Positions 42,594 through 53,100 of a stretch of 58,978 nucleotides of DNA are shown in pieces. A program made the translations under genes and the position numbers. The notes beneath the pieces are model-generated. The model was not told the DNA's origin, did not search any database, and worked only from the letters and a program-made list of their open reading frames with translations. The stretch comes from Saprospiraceae bacterium (GTDB taxonomy: Bacteria; Bacteroidota; Bacteroidia; Chitinophagales; Saprospiraceae), in assembly GCA_029263015.1 (NCBI GenBank), contig JAJCYI010000076.1, forward strand, positions 1 through 58,978, given 5' to 3'. The number at the start of each line of letters is the position of its first letter. Within the stretch, counting starts at the first letter, position 1.

Positions 42594-43070
42594 CTATTTA
42601 TTTTTATCCACCTTCCTACCAGCAGCATAGTTTAGTTTGAGTTGCCCTATTTTACGTAGTTGTGTTTTTACATCCTGAACAATTCCCATGGTGATCTTGC
42701 CATCGACTCTCAAAGATGAGGTCACCCTGTTGCGTAGGTTAAGTGGCACGGTCTGTTTATGGTTTTCAACAAAAATGGGAAGATCAATAATAGTGGCGAA
42801 TTTGTCGTCCAACTGCATGCGAGGGGCAGTACCGTATATTGCTTGGTAATGTGGCTGCGGCCGTCCAATGTAAATAAAGTGAACCAATGATTTCTGCTGC
42901 AGTTTTTCAAGTTCTGTAGCTTTAGGCACTTGTACCGATACCATCAATTCTGTTTCCCTCATTTTGGTGATTACCATAAAGAAAAACAGCAGGATGAAAA
43001 CAATATCAGGCATTGAGGCCGTCGAAATCTGTGGATTTGATTTCCCTCTTTTTTTCTGAAATTTAGACAT
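42594..43070 (-). CDS. ExbD/TolR-family protein, second copy
   Basis: The 158-residue protein has a basic N-terminus (KFQKKRGKSNPQISTASM) and one membrane helix (PDIVFILLFFFMVITKM, about 21-37) with the conserved Asp that carries protons in ExbD/TolR. A periplasmic domain of about 120 residues follows. It is the last gene of a four-gene minus-strand set: ExbB, unknown membrane protein, ExbD-1, ExbD-2. ExbB and ExbD use the proton gradient to energise TonB or gliding-type motors. Two ExbD copies in a row are common in Bacteroidota. A terminator follows. Confidence 0.9.
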   Translation of the reverse strand: MSKFQKKRGKSNPQISTASMPDIVFILLFFFMVITKMRETELMVSVQVPKATELEKLQQKSLVHFIYIGRPQPHYQAIYGTAPRMQLDDKFATIIDLPIFVENHKQTVPLNLRNRVTSSLRVDGKITMGIVQDVKTQLRKIGQLKLNYAAGRKVDKNK

Positions 43071-43127
43071 AACTCAAATGATTATTGATAAAATGTGCAA
43101 AATTATCTGTCAATATTTCCGCATTCC

Positions 43128-43673
43128 TTAATTAGATTCCTCACCAAAGGATGTTGGTTCAGCTTCGGAAATTACGAAAGGAATTTTCTTTTTGATTAGG
43201 TCTTTATCACTTTTAGGCAGGTCGTCGCTATAGTGTTTGCCGAGCGTTACCATTGCCTCTTCGTCCCAAAGCTCACGGTAAGCTGCCTTTAATTCATTAT
43301 AGACCTCGATATAGGTTCCATAACTGGTACCCCTATCGTTTTTCAAAGAGATGATTGCTGCGTTTGGAGCTTCCGACAATTCAGGATTCCCAGTGGGGTT
43401 CATGATAAAGTCTTTTGCCATCTCGCGCAGGCCCTCAACTTGTGCTGGTTTGTTTTCTACCAAAAGCTGGTTTTGTGCATTTACCAACACATTGAATACA
43501 TTCCGTTGCTTTAGTTCTAATTCTTCTGGTGGCTCTTCCGACCATTCGGGTAGTCGAACCGTGATTCCTCTTTCCACATCTATGGTAGTCGTCACAAGGA
43601 AGAAAACCAAGAGCAGGAAAGCGATATCGGCCATTGAACTGGCATTAATTTCAGGAGCTGCTCTTTTAGGCAT
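43128..43673 (-). CDS. ExbD/TolR-family protein, first copy
   Basis: The 181-residue protein opens RAAPEINASSMADIAFLLLVFFLVTTTIDVERGITVRLPEW, the ExbD consensus with the membrane Asp near residue 16. A periplasmic domain of about 140 residues follows, longer than in ExbD-2 by an insertion rich in Asn and Glu (LVNAQNQLLVENKPAQVEG). Its ATG lies only 2 bp from the stop of the upstream membrane-protein gene, which indicates one operon. Confidence 0.92.
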   Translation of the reverse strand: MPKRAAPEINASSMADIAFLLLVFFLVTTTIDVERGITVRLPEWSEEPPEELELKQRNVFNVLVNAQNQLLVENKPAQVEGLREMAKDFIMNPTGNPELSEAPNAAIISLKNDRGTSYGTYIEVYNELKAAYRELWDEEAMVTLGKHYSDDLPKSDKDLIKKKIPFVISEAEPTSFGEESN

Positions 43674-43675
43674 AA

Positions 43676-44182
43676 TTATGAGTTTTTAAAGAAATTCCTA
43701 AATTCCATAATAATCATGGAGGCAAAAGCAATGGCCAATAAGATCAGGGTGCCGTGAATTCCAGCACTGACCAATTTGTAGATGCTCATATCTCCTACTA
43801 CACCATAGTCTGGATTGTTTACGATGGAGGCCATTTCAGGAGTCAAATCCGTACTGGCCGTAGCGTTAAGTACAAAAAACAGGACGGCTAAGACACCAAA
43901 TGCAATCAGGCTCATTTTGGAGGCTTTTAGATTAGAGAAAACTCCAATCAATCCCAAGACTAGGGCAGCTCCAAAAGCCAATACCCCGAGCGCAAAGGCC
44001 ACATAAATGCCATAGTAAAAAATATCCCCTTCTGGGGCAATTGATCTTACGGCAGGTTCGTCGGCAAGCTCATTGAATGGACCTAGCCCTGCAAATACAG
44101 GGATCAAAGTAGCCAAGAGTCCAAGAAGCCCCAGGCCGAATGCAAGGCTCAATCCGTTTTTTGCTAAAAATTTATAATTCAT
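43676..44182 (-). CDS. Four-helix membrane protein inside the ExbBD operon
   Basis: I do not recognise this 168-residue protein. It has four membrane helices (LSLAFGLGLLGLLATLIPVF; GIYVAFALGVLAFGAALVLGL; MSLIAFGVLAVLFFVLNA; IHGTLILLAIAFASMIIMEF). A loop of about 35 residues contains DEPAVRSIAPEGD and another contains DLTPEMASIVNNPDYGVVGD. It is placed between the ExbB-like gene (219 bp upstream) and ExbD-1 (2 bp downstream), so it is probably a structural partner of that proton-driven motor. Confidence 0.82.
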   Translation of the reverse strand: MNYKFLAKNGLSLAFGLGLLGLLATLIPVFAGLGPFNELADEPAVRSIAPEGDIFYYGIYVAFALGVLAFGAALVLGLIGVFSNLKASKMSLIAFGVLAVLFFVLNATASTDLTPEMASIVNNPDYGVVGDMSIYKLVSAGIHGTLILLAIAFASMIIMEFRNFFKNS

Positions 44183-44401
44183 AGCAGGTTTTATTTTGTT
44201 TGATTATTAGTGTCAGTCAAATAATTAATCCGATGGCTTTAGGGTGAATTATCTTGATCTTATTTTCCTAATTGTCAGGAGGGAGGTTCTTCAAAAGAAG
44301 AATGTATTGTTGATCGCGAAGTAATTTCGTGATACCTGACCTTAAAAGGGAAAACAAGGACAAAACAATTCTGGTAGAGCCAGAAATTTATTACCTGACC
44401 G

Positions 44402-45121
44402 TTACTTAAAAGAATTGTTGCTTACCATCATATCAACCAATGCAACAGAAGCTTCTTCCATCTTATTGGTGATTCCATCAATTTTGGAAACGATGTAATT
44501 GTACAACAACTGCATGATCATTGCCACAATCAACCCGAATACAGTAGTCAAAAGGGCAACCTTGATACCACCTGCTACGATTGTTGGAGAGATGTCACCT
44601 ACCGCCTCAATTTTGTCAAAGGCAGCGATCATACCGATTACCGTTCCACAGAATCCAAGCATCGGTGCAAGGGCAATAACCAATGAAATCCAGACGAGTC
44701 CTTTTTCCAATAGCCCCATTTGAACACTGCCATAAGAAACGATGGCTTTCTCAACAGCGTCCGGTCCGTTAACAACGTTCCTCAAGCCTTCATACAATAC
44801 ACTTGCAGTTGGCCCAGCGGTAGAACGGCAAACTTCCATTGCGCCGTCAATGTCACTGTTTTTCAGGTTTTCATCAACCGATGACAACAAATTTTCTGTA
44901 TTGACAGAAGCAATGTTGAGAGTGATGATCCGCTCAATACAAAGTGCCAAGCCGATGATAAGACAGGCCAGGATCAGCATCATGAACTGCCAGCCTCCTT
45001 GGATAAATTTCTCTTTCAGTACTTGAAAAGACCCTCCGGTTGCAGCTTCTTGAGCCATAAGTGGATCAGCAGCTATTGCTACCAAACCGAAGACAAGCAT
45101 AAGTGCTAATAATTTGCGCAT
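44402..45121 (-). CDS. MotA/TolQ/ExbB proton channel protein
   Basis: The 239-residue protein has a cleavable-looking N-terminus (LLALMLVFGLVAIAADPLMAQ), a first channel helix (FMMLILACLIIGLALCIERIITL) and a cytoplasmic helical part. The paired helices are GLVWISLVIALAPMLGFCGTVIGMIAAF and VAGGIKVALLTTVFGLIVAMIMQLLYNY; LGLLGTVxGM-like and the Thr of TTVFG are family hallmarks. It forms the pentameric stator with the ExbD proteins encoded downstream. The signal-like extension before the first helix is usual for Bacteroidota ExbB. No tonB gene is in the set. Confidence 0.92.
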   Translation of the reverse strand: MRKLLALMLVFGLVAIAADPLMAQEAATGGSFQVLKEKFIQGGWQFMMLILACLIIGLALCIERIITLNIASVNTENLLSSVDENLKNSDIDGAMEVCRSTAGPTASVLYEGLRNVVNGPDAVEKAIVSYGSVQMGLLEKGLVWISLVIALAPMLGFCGTVIGMIAAFDKIEAVGDISPTIVAGGIKVALLTTVFGLIVAMIMQLLYNYIVSKIDGITNKMEEASVALVDMMVSNNSFK

Positions 45122-45367
45122 AATCGTAAGGTTTTACGTTTAAATTAGTTGTTCGTGAATACCTGCAAAGCAGGCAATATTAATAAATAAATCAAGTTTC
45201 GCATCGCTCAAATAATTAACTCCCCGATTTTGTGCTGATTCTTTAGCCTTTATTCTGTGCTGCTGGCAGTAATCTAAGACTAAATTAATCCACCGTAAAA
45301 TGGTGAACTTAATTATTTGGGTAATACAAATCCGTTTCCAAAGCAATACCACATTAAATTTGCCGGG

Positions 45368-45455
45368 CGGAGAGAGAGGGATTCGAACCCTCGATACCCT
45401 TGTGGAGTATACACGCTTTCCAGGCGTGCGCCTTCGACCACTCGGCCACCTCTCC
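45368..45455 (-). tRNA. tRNA-Ser (anticodon GGA)
   Basis: An 88-base cloverleaf on the minus strand has acceptor stem GGAGAGG with its complement near 45369, a D-arm GGCCGAGTGGTCGAAGGC, and an anticodon arm CACGC-CTGGAAA-GCGTG with anticodon GGA. A long variable arm (TATACTCCACAAGGGTATCG) marks class II, and the T-loop is GGTTCGAATCC. The 3' CCA is not encoded. It reads UCC and UCU serine codons. Confidence 0.95.
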
Positions 45456-45723
45456 ATCAAAAATTAAAACAAGTGATATTATTCATGCAAATAAAAAAAA
45501 ACAGTATAAATTTTTATTTGCTTTATTTCTTGACGAATCTTAAAAACTTTTTTTTAAGCGCCACTGCTTCGGTTGAAGAAACGCAAAAATTGCAAAAAGA
45601 TATTACAAATCAAAAATTTTTGCTCTCTGACAAAAAATTATACTAACCAAAGCATAACTTGTACTAAATTATATGGTCGGAAAGGCAATGTAGGTTTTCT
45701 CATTTTCAGTAGATGGGGCAAGT

Positions 45724-46515
45724 TTAATAAACAGTTGTGCAAGGCAAAGAATTTTTCCTGAATATTTTTTTTGCATTGGTAGTTGTCCGGACTGAAATTT
45801 CATTTATTCCGACGCCTTTTACTTCTGCTAACTTGGTCGCAACATGCTTGATATAAGCACTTTCGTTTCTTTTTCCTCGAAATGGCACAGGAGATAAATA
45901 TGGAGAATCTGTTTCTAAAACTATTCGGTCAAGCGGTACATCAATAATGGTTTTGTCCAGGCCAGCGTTTTTATAAGTCAACACGCCTCCGATTCCAAGC
46001 ATAAAATCCAATTCAATAATTTCTTTGGCCTGATCCGCTGTGCCGGTAAAGCAATGGAATATTCCCGACAGTTTCTCGTCTTTTTCGTTTTTGATAATTT
46101 CAATAATTATATCAAGGGATTCGCGGGCATGGATGACGATGGGTATATTAAGTTCCTTGGCCCAACCGATTTGAGTTATAAAAGCGGTTTTTTGATTTTC
46201 AAAAAAGGTCTTGTCCCAATGCAAGTCAATACCGATTTCACCTAATGCGCAGAATGGCCGTTTCTCTAACCAGTTTTTTACAATGGCCAGCTCCTCCTGA
46301 TAATTTTCTTTTACCGAACAAGGGTGAAGCCCCATCATAGCAAAGCATTCCTTTGGGAAATCTACTTCCATTTTCAGCATCGAATCAATGGTGGAACTGT
46401 CAATGTTCGGGAGGTAAAATTGTCGAATGCCTTCCGATTTTGCCCTTTCGATGGTTTCCTTTCGGTCTTCGTCGAATTGGCTGAGGTATAAGTGAGTATG
46501 CGTGTCAATTAACAT
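45724..46515 (-). CDS. TatD-family metal-dependent DNase
   Basis: From the ATG at 46513-46515 the product is 263 residues and opens MLIDTHTHLY, the first metal-binding pair His-x-His. GEIGIDLHW gives the Glu (near residue 93), IVIHARES and GIFHCFTG give two His, and ETDSPYLSP the final Asp, so the full TatD ligand set is present. These cytoplasmic enzymes have 3' exonuclease or AP-type activity on damaged DNA. The longer frame adds 19 hydrophobic residues before the His-x-His and is unlikely. It is monocistronic. Confidence 0.93.
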   Translation of the reverse strand: MLIDTHTHLYLSQFDEDRKETIERAKSEGIRQFYLPNIDSSTIDSMLKMEVDFPKECFAMMGLHPCSVKENYQEELAIVKNWLEKRPFCALGEIGIDLHWDKTFFENQKTAFITQIGWAKELNIPIVIHARESLDIIIEIIKNEKDEKLSGIFHCFTGTADQAKEIIELDFMLGIGGVLTYKNAGLDKTIIDVPLDRIVLETDSPYLSPVPFRGKRNESAYIKHVATKLAEVKGVGINEISVRTTTNAKKIFRKNSLPCTTVY

Positions 46516-47130
46516 GACGACTAATAGGTTAAAGTTGAAAATCAAAGCGGCAAATGTATATGGTTCAGTCAATGATTGGTTTTTATCAAGGCAAAAAATC
46601 GAAACTTCATTTAAAAATTAGATTTCGATGGCAAGTGGCTCCATCCAATCCAGCAGTTCCATGGTATTGCTAAAGCCTTTTTCCAGAATCACACCTTGAT
46701 TTTTTTTTCAAATGAAAAAAGTTATATTTGTGCTTTCAAAATTCCCTCCACGCACACTTAAAATACCCTTTTTTAACCTGGCTTACTCACCGCCAGCCTT
46801 GAGCAAAAGGCTACTTTGTTAGAACGCAAGTTCTTTGGCCTAATCGTCTTGTAATTGGCCATACTATCTGGATTCTACACAAAAGGGGTTAGGTAACAAG
46901 TGTGCTTTATTCCTTCTTTTTCAACAACTGGTTTCGGAGAATACCCATTCACTGTCGGACTTGATCTAACTAAAATGTTGGCATGTTTAACAGGATGAAT
47001 AAGATAAATGTAAACGGTAGATGTGCATTTAAATAGTTGATTATCAATTATTTTTAAATGTGCAAAATATTACTTTTTACTTTTTCTTTAAAATTGGGAG
47101 GCAACACTATTAAACCCAACTGTCATTGCT
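46516..47130. other. Leader region of the giant surface-protein gene
   Basis: A 615-bp gene-free stretch. It holds a TATATTTG box at 46723 and a small hairpin with a GCAA loop (AGAAC...GTTCT, about 46819-46832). A larger A/T-rich inverted repeat, TGCATTTAAATAGTTGAT with TAAATGTGCA, lies at 47022-47066. If transcription starts near 46737 the leader would be about 390-460 bases. A minus-strand stub at 46618-46698 is discussed under rejected items. Confidence 0.45.
46723..46730 (+). promoter_or_regulatory. Candidate -7 box for the giant surface-protein gene
   Basis: TATATTTG fits TAnnTTTG. The nearest TTG (46696-46698) is 24 bases upstream rather than 19, so the promoter is only plausible. Confidence 0.4.
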
Positions 47131-50100
47131 ATGAACAGGCTCAACACCTATAAACCTCTGTGCATGAATATTATCGAACATTTTGAGCAAACAAATTTTA
47201 TGCGGACGAATCTTAACTTTTACAAATACTTTGATTTGCTTTTGATAGCAATCTTGGTGAATGTTTTAGTTTTCCCCATGTTTGGAAATAGCTTTTCAGG
47301 GGAACCCAATCATCTTGGATTTCTGATGGTGGAAGCTGGCGACGACCAAAATATTTGCATTGGCGAAAGCGTGCAGTTGGAAGCTACTGGCGCCAACACC
47401 TATACTTGGACGCCATCAACGGGGTTGAGCTGCACCCAGTGTCCAAACCCAATTGCTTCCCCATTTTTCACCACCACTTATTTTGTAATAGGTGATGATA
47501 ATACAGTGGACTCTGTAAAAATCACGGTATCACCCAAGCCGGAAATACTATCTGTCGCAGGTGTCGATCCGACGGACTGCAATCTGCACGATGGAACCAT
47601 CACGATAATAGCTCAGGGCAGTGCCCCATTGGAATACAGTACTTCGGGGGGTAGTAATTGGCAGGCCAACGGCAGTTTCACCGCACTTGCTTCTGGAAAT
47701 TTCCCAATCGCGATCCGGAATGTCGATGGAACTTGCTTTGTCACAGGCTCAACGGTGATACTGGAATCACCCGATACACCTGAAATTTTGGATGTCTTAT
47801 CTACTGACCCAACAGCATGCGATATACCAGATGGTTCTATTTCCATTGTAACTGCAAATAATGGCAACCCGTTGCAATACAGTGTGGATGGAGGACAGAT
47901 TTGGCAAAGCACCAATACTTTCCAATTATTGATTGCCGGAAATTACAACATCCGGGTAAGGAATGAGGATGGTACATGTGAGGTCTCTGGTGGAATTATT
48001 AGTCTATCTGGATCACCCGAAGAAGCAATTATTACTGATGTTCTTTCATTTCCTCCATCTGGATGCAATATGTCCAATGGCCAAATAACAATCCTGGTGG
48101 CCAATGATAATGGAAACTTTGAATACAGCATTGACGGGGGATTGAATTACCAGCCGAGCAACATCTTTTTTGGATTGATGGAAGGCGTTTTTAATGTGTT
48201 GGTCAGGAAGAACGATGGCACCTGTACCGTCACGGGCGGATTTGTCGAGCATATAAGTGCCGCCAGACCAGAATTGAACGGTTATTCTGTTATCGAACCA
48301 ACTGGTTGTGGGACCAATGATGGTATCATTACCATTCTTGCCTCAGGGACTAATATTCTTGAATACAGTATCACAGGTGGGATAGCATGGCAAAGTGACA
48401 ACTCATTTCCAGGACTTTCCCCCGGAACTTACCAAGTTCAAATCAGGAATATTGATGGTACTTGTTTGACGGTTGGCGAAAACATTATTCTCACCGAACC
48501 CCCCAGTCCAACTATCAATAATGTATTCCTGACTCACCCTTCTGGATGTGGAATCGATAATGGCACTATAACTATTTCAGCAACAGGAACTCTGTCGCTG
48601 GAGTACAGCATTAACAATGGAATAACTTGGTCCACCAACCCAACTTTTACAGGATTATTGGCTGGGACTTACGAAATCGCTGTTGCCCTGTCGGGACAGT
48701 TCTGCCCTGTCACCACGACTGTTTCTTTGTCAAACCCTGGCAGTTGTATTGATACTCTTTCGGTAAATATCCCTGGCAATTCAACTACAACCATTTGCCT
48801 TGATGCCACAGTCTTGAATATTTCAGGGACGATCACTGGGTCGTCACTTTGTAGTCAAGGCAATGCCGCCAATGTCATAGCAACTACAATTACAGGGGAA
48901 TGTATTACTGTGGGACCAGCAATTGGTTTTACTGGCGTTTCTCCTGACTTGATATGCTCCATTCACTGTTATAATAACAGCACCACCCAATGCGATACCA
49001 CCTACATAGAAATTACAGTTGATGAGGTGATCGAATGCAATGTCTTCCAAGTAGATACGCTCGTTGTAGATTTTATTGGCAACCCCACCAACTATTGTGT
49101 GCCGGTGTCGTTGATCAGCCTCCTTGATTTCAGCTTGGAATTCCAGGGGCAACTATTGAACAATCCAATAATATGCGACCCTAACCAATCTTTTGCTTAT
49201 TCTTATGGTGCCTTGATCGGGGGTGGATTTGATGGCCCTTACACGTTGGATGCCTGGGAAATAAATGGTGTAGGTTTTTCGGGTGTATTCAACGATCCTT
49301 TTGAATTGGCTGATTTAATGAACGCCATTGATCCTTCTGGTTTTTGGCAAATAAATACACTGAGCAGCATCATATTTGGCGGCAATTTCAGCAACATTTA
49401 TGGGAATATGGAAATAGTGCATGATGCTTCTGGCATTTCTTCGATTTTGGTGGCCAACTTTTCCCCGCAGGCGCAAGGTTTCAATGTCCAACTCACCAAC
49501 CCTGGGGAGCATATTTTAATTGCAACCGATACCACAACAGGATGTGAAGACACATTGCTCATCAATGTCATTTTTGAGGAACCGCAAACTGAAACAGTCA
49601 TTTTAACCACCACAGTTAACACACCAACACAAGAATATTGTTTGGATGGCAGCGAGCTGCCAATTGGTATGGTGCAGAGTATTGGATTCTGTGAGGGTGC
49701 CATGTTCGGCAATGTGCCAATCAGCAATGATTCGTGCGTGACTTATATTCCCAACCAAAATTTTGCGGGGCAGGATAATTTTTGTGTGCTTGTTTGCGAC
49801 AACAGCTTCCCACAAATATGCGACACAACCTATTTCACCATAAATGTCCTTCCGGAAACGGATACCGTTTATCTTGAGATTCCAGCAGGAGCAAGTAGTG
49901 TTGATACTTGTTTGTCAACTTCCATCATTGAGTTGCCAGGATCGATTGACCAAGTGAGTTTTTGTGAAATTGACAACAATGAAATTACAGGTAGCATCAA
50001 CGGTAATTGTTTGAGTTTTACTGCTGTAAATGATTTCACAGGTACAACACAAATTTGTGTGGAATTTTGCAGCAATGGATTTTGTGATGTGACCATTATT

Positions 50101-53100
50101 TTTATCAATGTGATACCAGTTATTATTTGTGATGAAATATTCGAGAATGATCAAATAATCATCATTTCCCCCATCGACGAAAGCCCCCTTTGTTTCCCTG
50201 TTCCACTTTCTGAGATCATAAATTACGAATTGCTTATTGACGGAATTGCTTATACAGCCTTTTCAGATTGTGATTTCCAAGAGGTCATTTTTTACAATTA
50301 TAGTTCCTGGACAACATTTCCTTTTACACTTGATGGTTGGAATGTTAATGGCAATGTATTCACTGGTGATTTTGGCGATATCCAGTCACTCGTTGATTCG
50401 ATGAATGTTTGGGATCCGAGCGGTGATTGGGAGGTAAACGTTTCAAGTGCAACAATCATCGGCGGTGATTCCGCCAACAATTATGGCAATCTGGTGCTCA
50501 GTGAAATTACGACAGGAATATTGACCATTACCCCCGACATGGCAGTTATACCAATGGGGTCGAACCTCACCGTCAATGGCTATGGCCAACATGAAATAAT
50601 TATCAATGGACCTGGTGGCTGTTCCGACACGGTTTTGGTTGATTTACAAGAACATGTGGTAACGAGTGAAACGCTGTTTTTTGAAACAGATTTGAATACA
50701 ACGGTCGAACCAATTTGCATAAATACCCAAGATTTACTGGGCAATAGTATGGCGGTCAACCTATGTAGTTTGCCCCAAAATGGATCCCTATCGGTTCTGT
50801 CGGACACTTGCTTCGCTTACACACCCAGTCAAAATTATGCTGGGCAAGATGAATTTTGTTTGGTTGTTTGCGACGATAACCAGCCGATGGTATGCGACAC
50901 GTTTTTTGTAAATATTTCGATAAATACACACCTGCCGATAGATACCTTGTTTCTCGTAGCCAGCAATGAATTGGCTTTTGATACTTGTCTTAACAGTACT
51001 TTCCTCCAACTGCCTGGCCCATTGGATACAGCCTGGGTCTGCGGCGTTGACCAAACAGCATTGGATTTAATTGTCAATGGAACATGCCTGACCATCGACA
51101 TGGCGGATGACTTTTCGGGGACTTCCACCGCTTGCGTTGTCCATTGCACTGCCGATGTGCCGCCGATCTGCGACACCACTATTTTGGTCATTGAATTTGA
51201 TAATGCAATACCTTGCGACGATTTTTTCGATCCTGATGAAGTGATTGTTGTATTGGACAATTTTATTGGAGAGGTGTGTTTGTCGATTCCTTTTTCTGAA
51301 ATAAGCAATTACGACGCAATATTGGATGGGCTGATTTATTCAGGCGGTTTCACTGGTTGCGATATTGATACGGTATTTGAATATCCCTATTTGCCATCTT
51401 TTGGACAAGGTACGCAAGCCCCTTATGCGATCACTTGGATGTTTAGTGGAATGTTGATGGTGGACACCATTAATAATGCAGCGGAGTTGGTTGATCTGAT
51501 GAATGGTTGGGACCCCGCAGGGGATTGGGTTTTGAATACCACTAATTTCCGCATTGTTTCCAGCAACCAAGCTGGCGATTATGGCTTGTTGACCATTACT
51601 AATGTTGGTGGTTTTGTAGAAAATATTGACCCGATAATTGGTTTTAACCCGCTCGGTACTCTGATAACTTTTGTGGGAAAAGGCGAGCATGAATTTGTTC
51701 TGATCGATCCAATATTGGGTTGTGACGATACGCTCTTCATCAATGCGATCGACCCAGCAAATATTATTCAGATTACAACGATTGAAGGAATACCCAGCGA
51801 GGAAGAATGTATTGATACCACTAGCCTGCCCGGGAGTTTTCAAACAATGACTATTTGTGGCGATCCGCTGAACGGGACGTTGGTTTTGAATGGAAATTGT
51901 TTTGTTTACCTACCAAATCCAGGTTATGTTGGGAGTGATGAAGCTTGTCTGGAAATATGTGACGACCTCGGAAACTGCGAATCTTGGATCGTTCAAATCA
52001 CGGTATTGCCGCTTTGCAGCCAGTTTGATTTTTTCCCAGATGGGGTTCTGGAAATTGAAGCTGACGATTGCGCCAGCCTGACATCTTTCTGCCTGCCGGT
52101 CGAATTTGATTCCATCGGGAATTTTGGTGTCCTCATCAATGGCGTGCCATTCTCTAATTTTGAATTGTGTAATGGCAGTTTTGCCCAAATTTCCCTTGAT
52201 ACAGGTTTCCATGAAATCATTGTCGTGCATTTGATGACCCAGTGCATGGATACGCTTTTGCTGAACATTACCTGCCAATCGAATAACGGTTGTGGATTTG
52301 CCGCTATTTCTAACCTTGATTTACTGGCCGACGATTGCGAAAGCGAAACAGAGTTTTGTGTGGAAGTGCCATTTGCCGATTTACCTAATTTTTTAGTTAC
52401 AGACAATGGAACCCCGCCGAGCCAAATTGGTCCATGTTCCATTGATTCCCAATTTGTCGGGGTCCAATTGGACACAGGCTTCCATGAGTTGATTTTTGCA
52501 GATACGGTAAAAGGCTGTGCGGATACGTTTCTGGTAAATATCAATTGTATTGTGTGTCCCGATTATTTTCCAGATGACCAACTCATGGCTTCTACTTCTT
52601 GTGAAAATAGTTCTGCAATAGTATGTCTGCCGATGGATGAAGCAACGCTTGCCAACTTGGTTATTGATGTTGATGGGCTAATTGTTTCAGACCCACTTAC
52701 CCCCTGCGGGTTTGATAGTTTGTTTACGCTGGTTTATTCTGACCTGTCGAGCCAGGGCTTGGTTGGGCCATACCAAATTTTGGAATGGACGATCAACGGA
52801 AACAGTTTTGCAGGATTTTTTAGTGATGCTGACGAACTGGCAGATTCCATGAATATTTGGGACCCGAATGGGAACTGGTTGGTTGAAATTGTCCCCCCAG
52901 GTGATATTATCATCAATGGTGGAAACGGAGGCAATACTTACGGAACCATGATCGTGCAGCAGGAGGTGACAGGTAACATCGACACCTTGGTTGTCCAGGT
53001 GGAGGTAATTCCAACCAATTTTGGACTTGAACTGCCGATTGGGGTTTCGACTGTAACTTTTACGGACACCACAACTAATTGTGCAGAAACGGTCATCGCT

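Noticed and set aside
46618..46698. Minus-strand stub (LEKGFSNTMELLDWMEPLAIEI) resembling a rhodanese C-terminus
   Set aside because: Only about 25 residues, and the key GG-W motif is altered. Too short to call even as a pseudogene.
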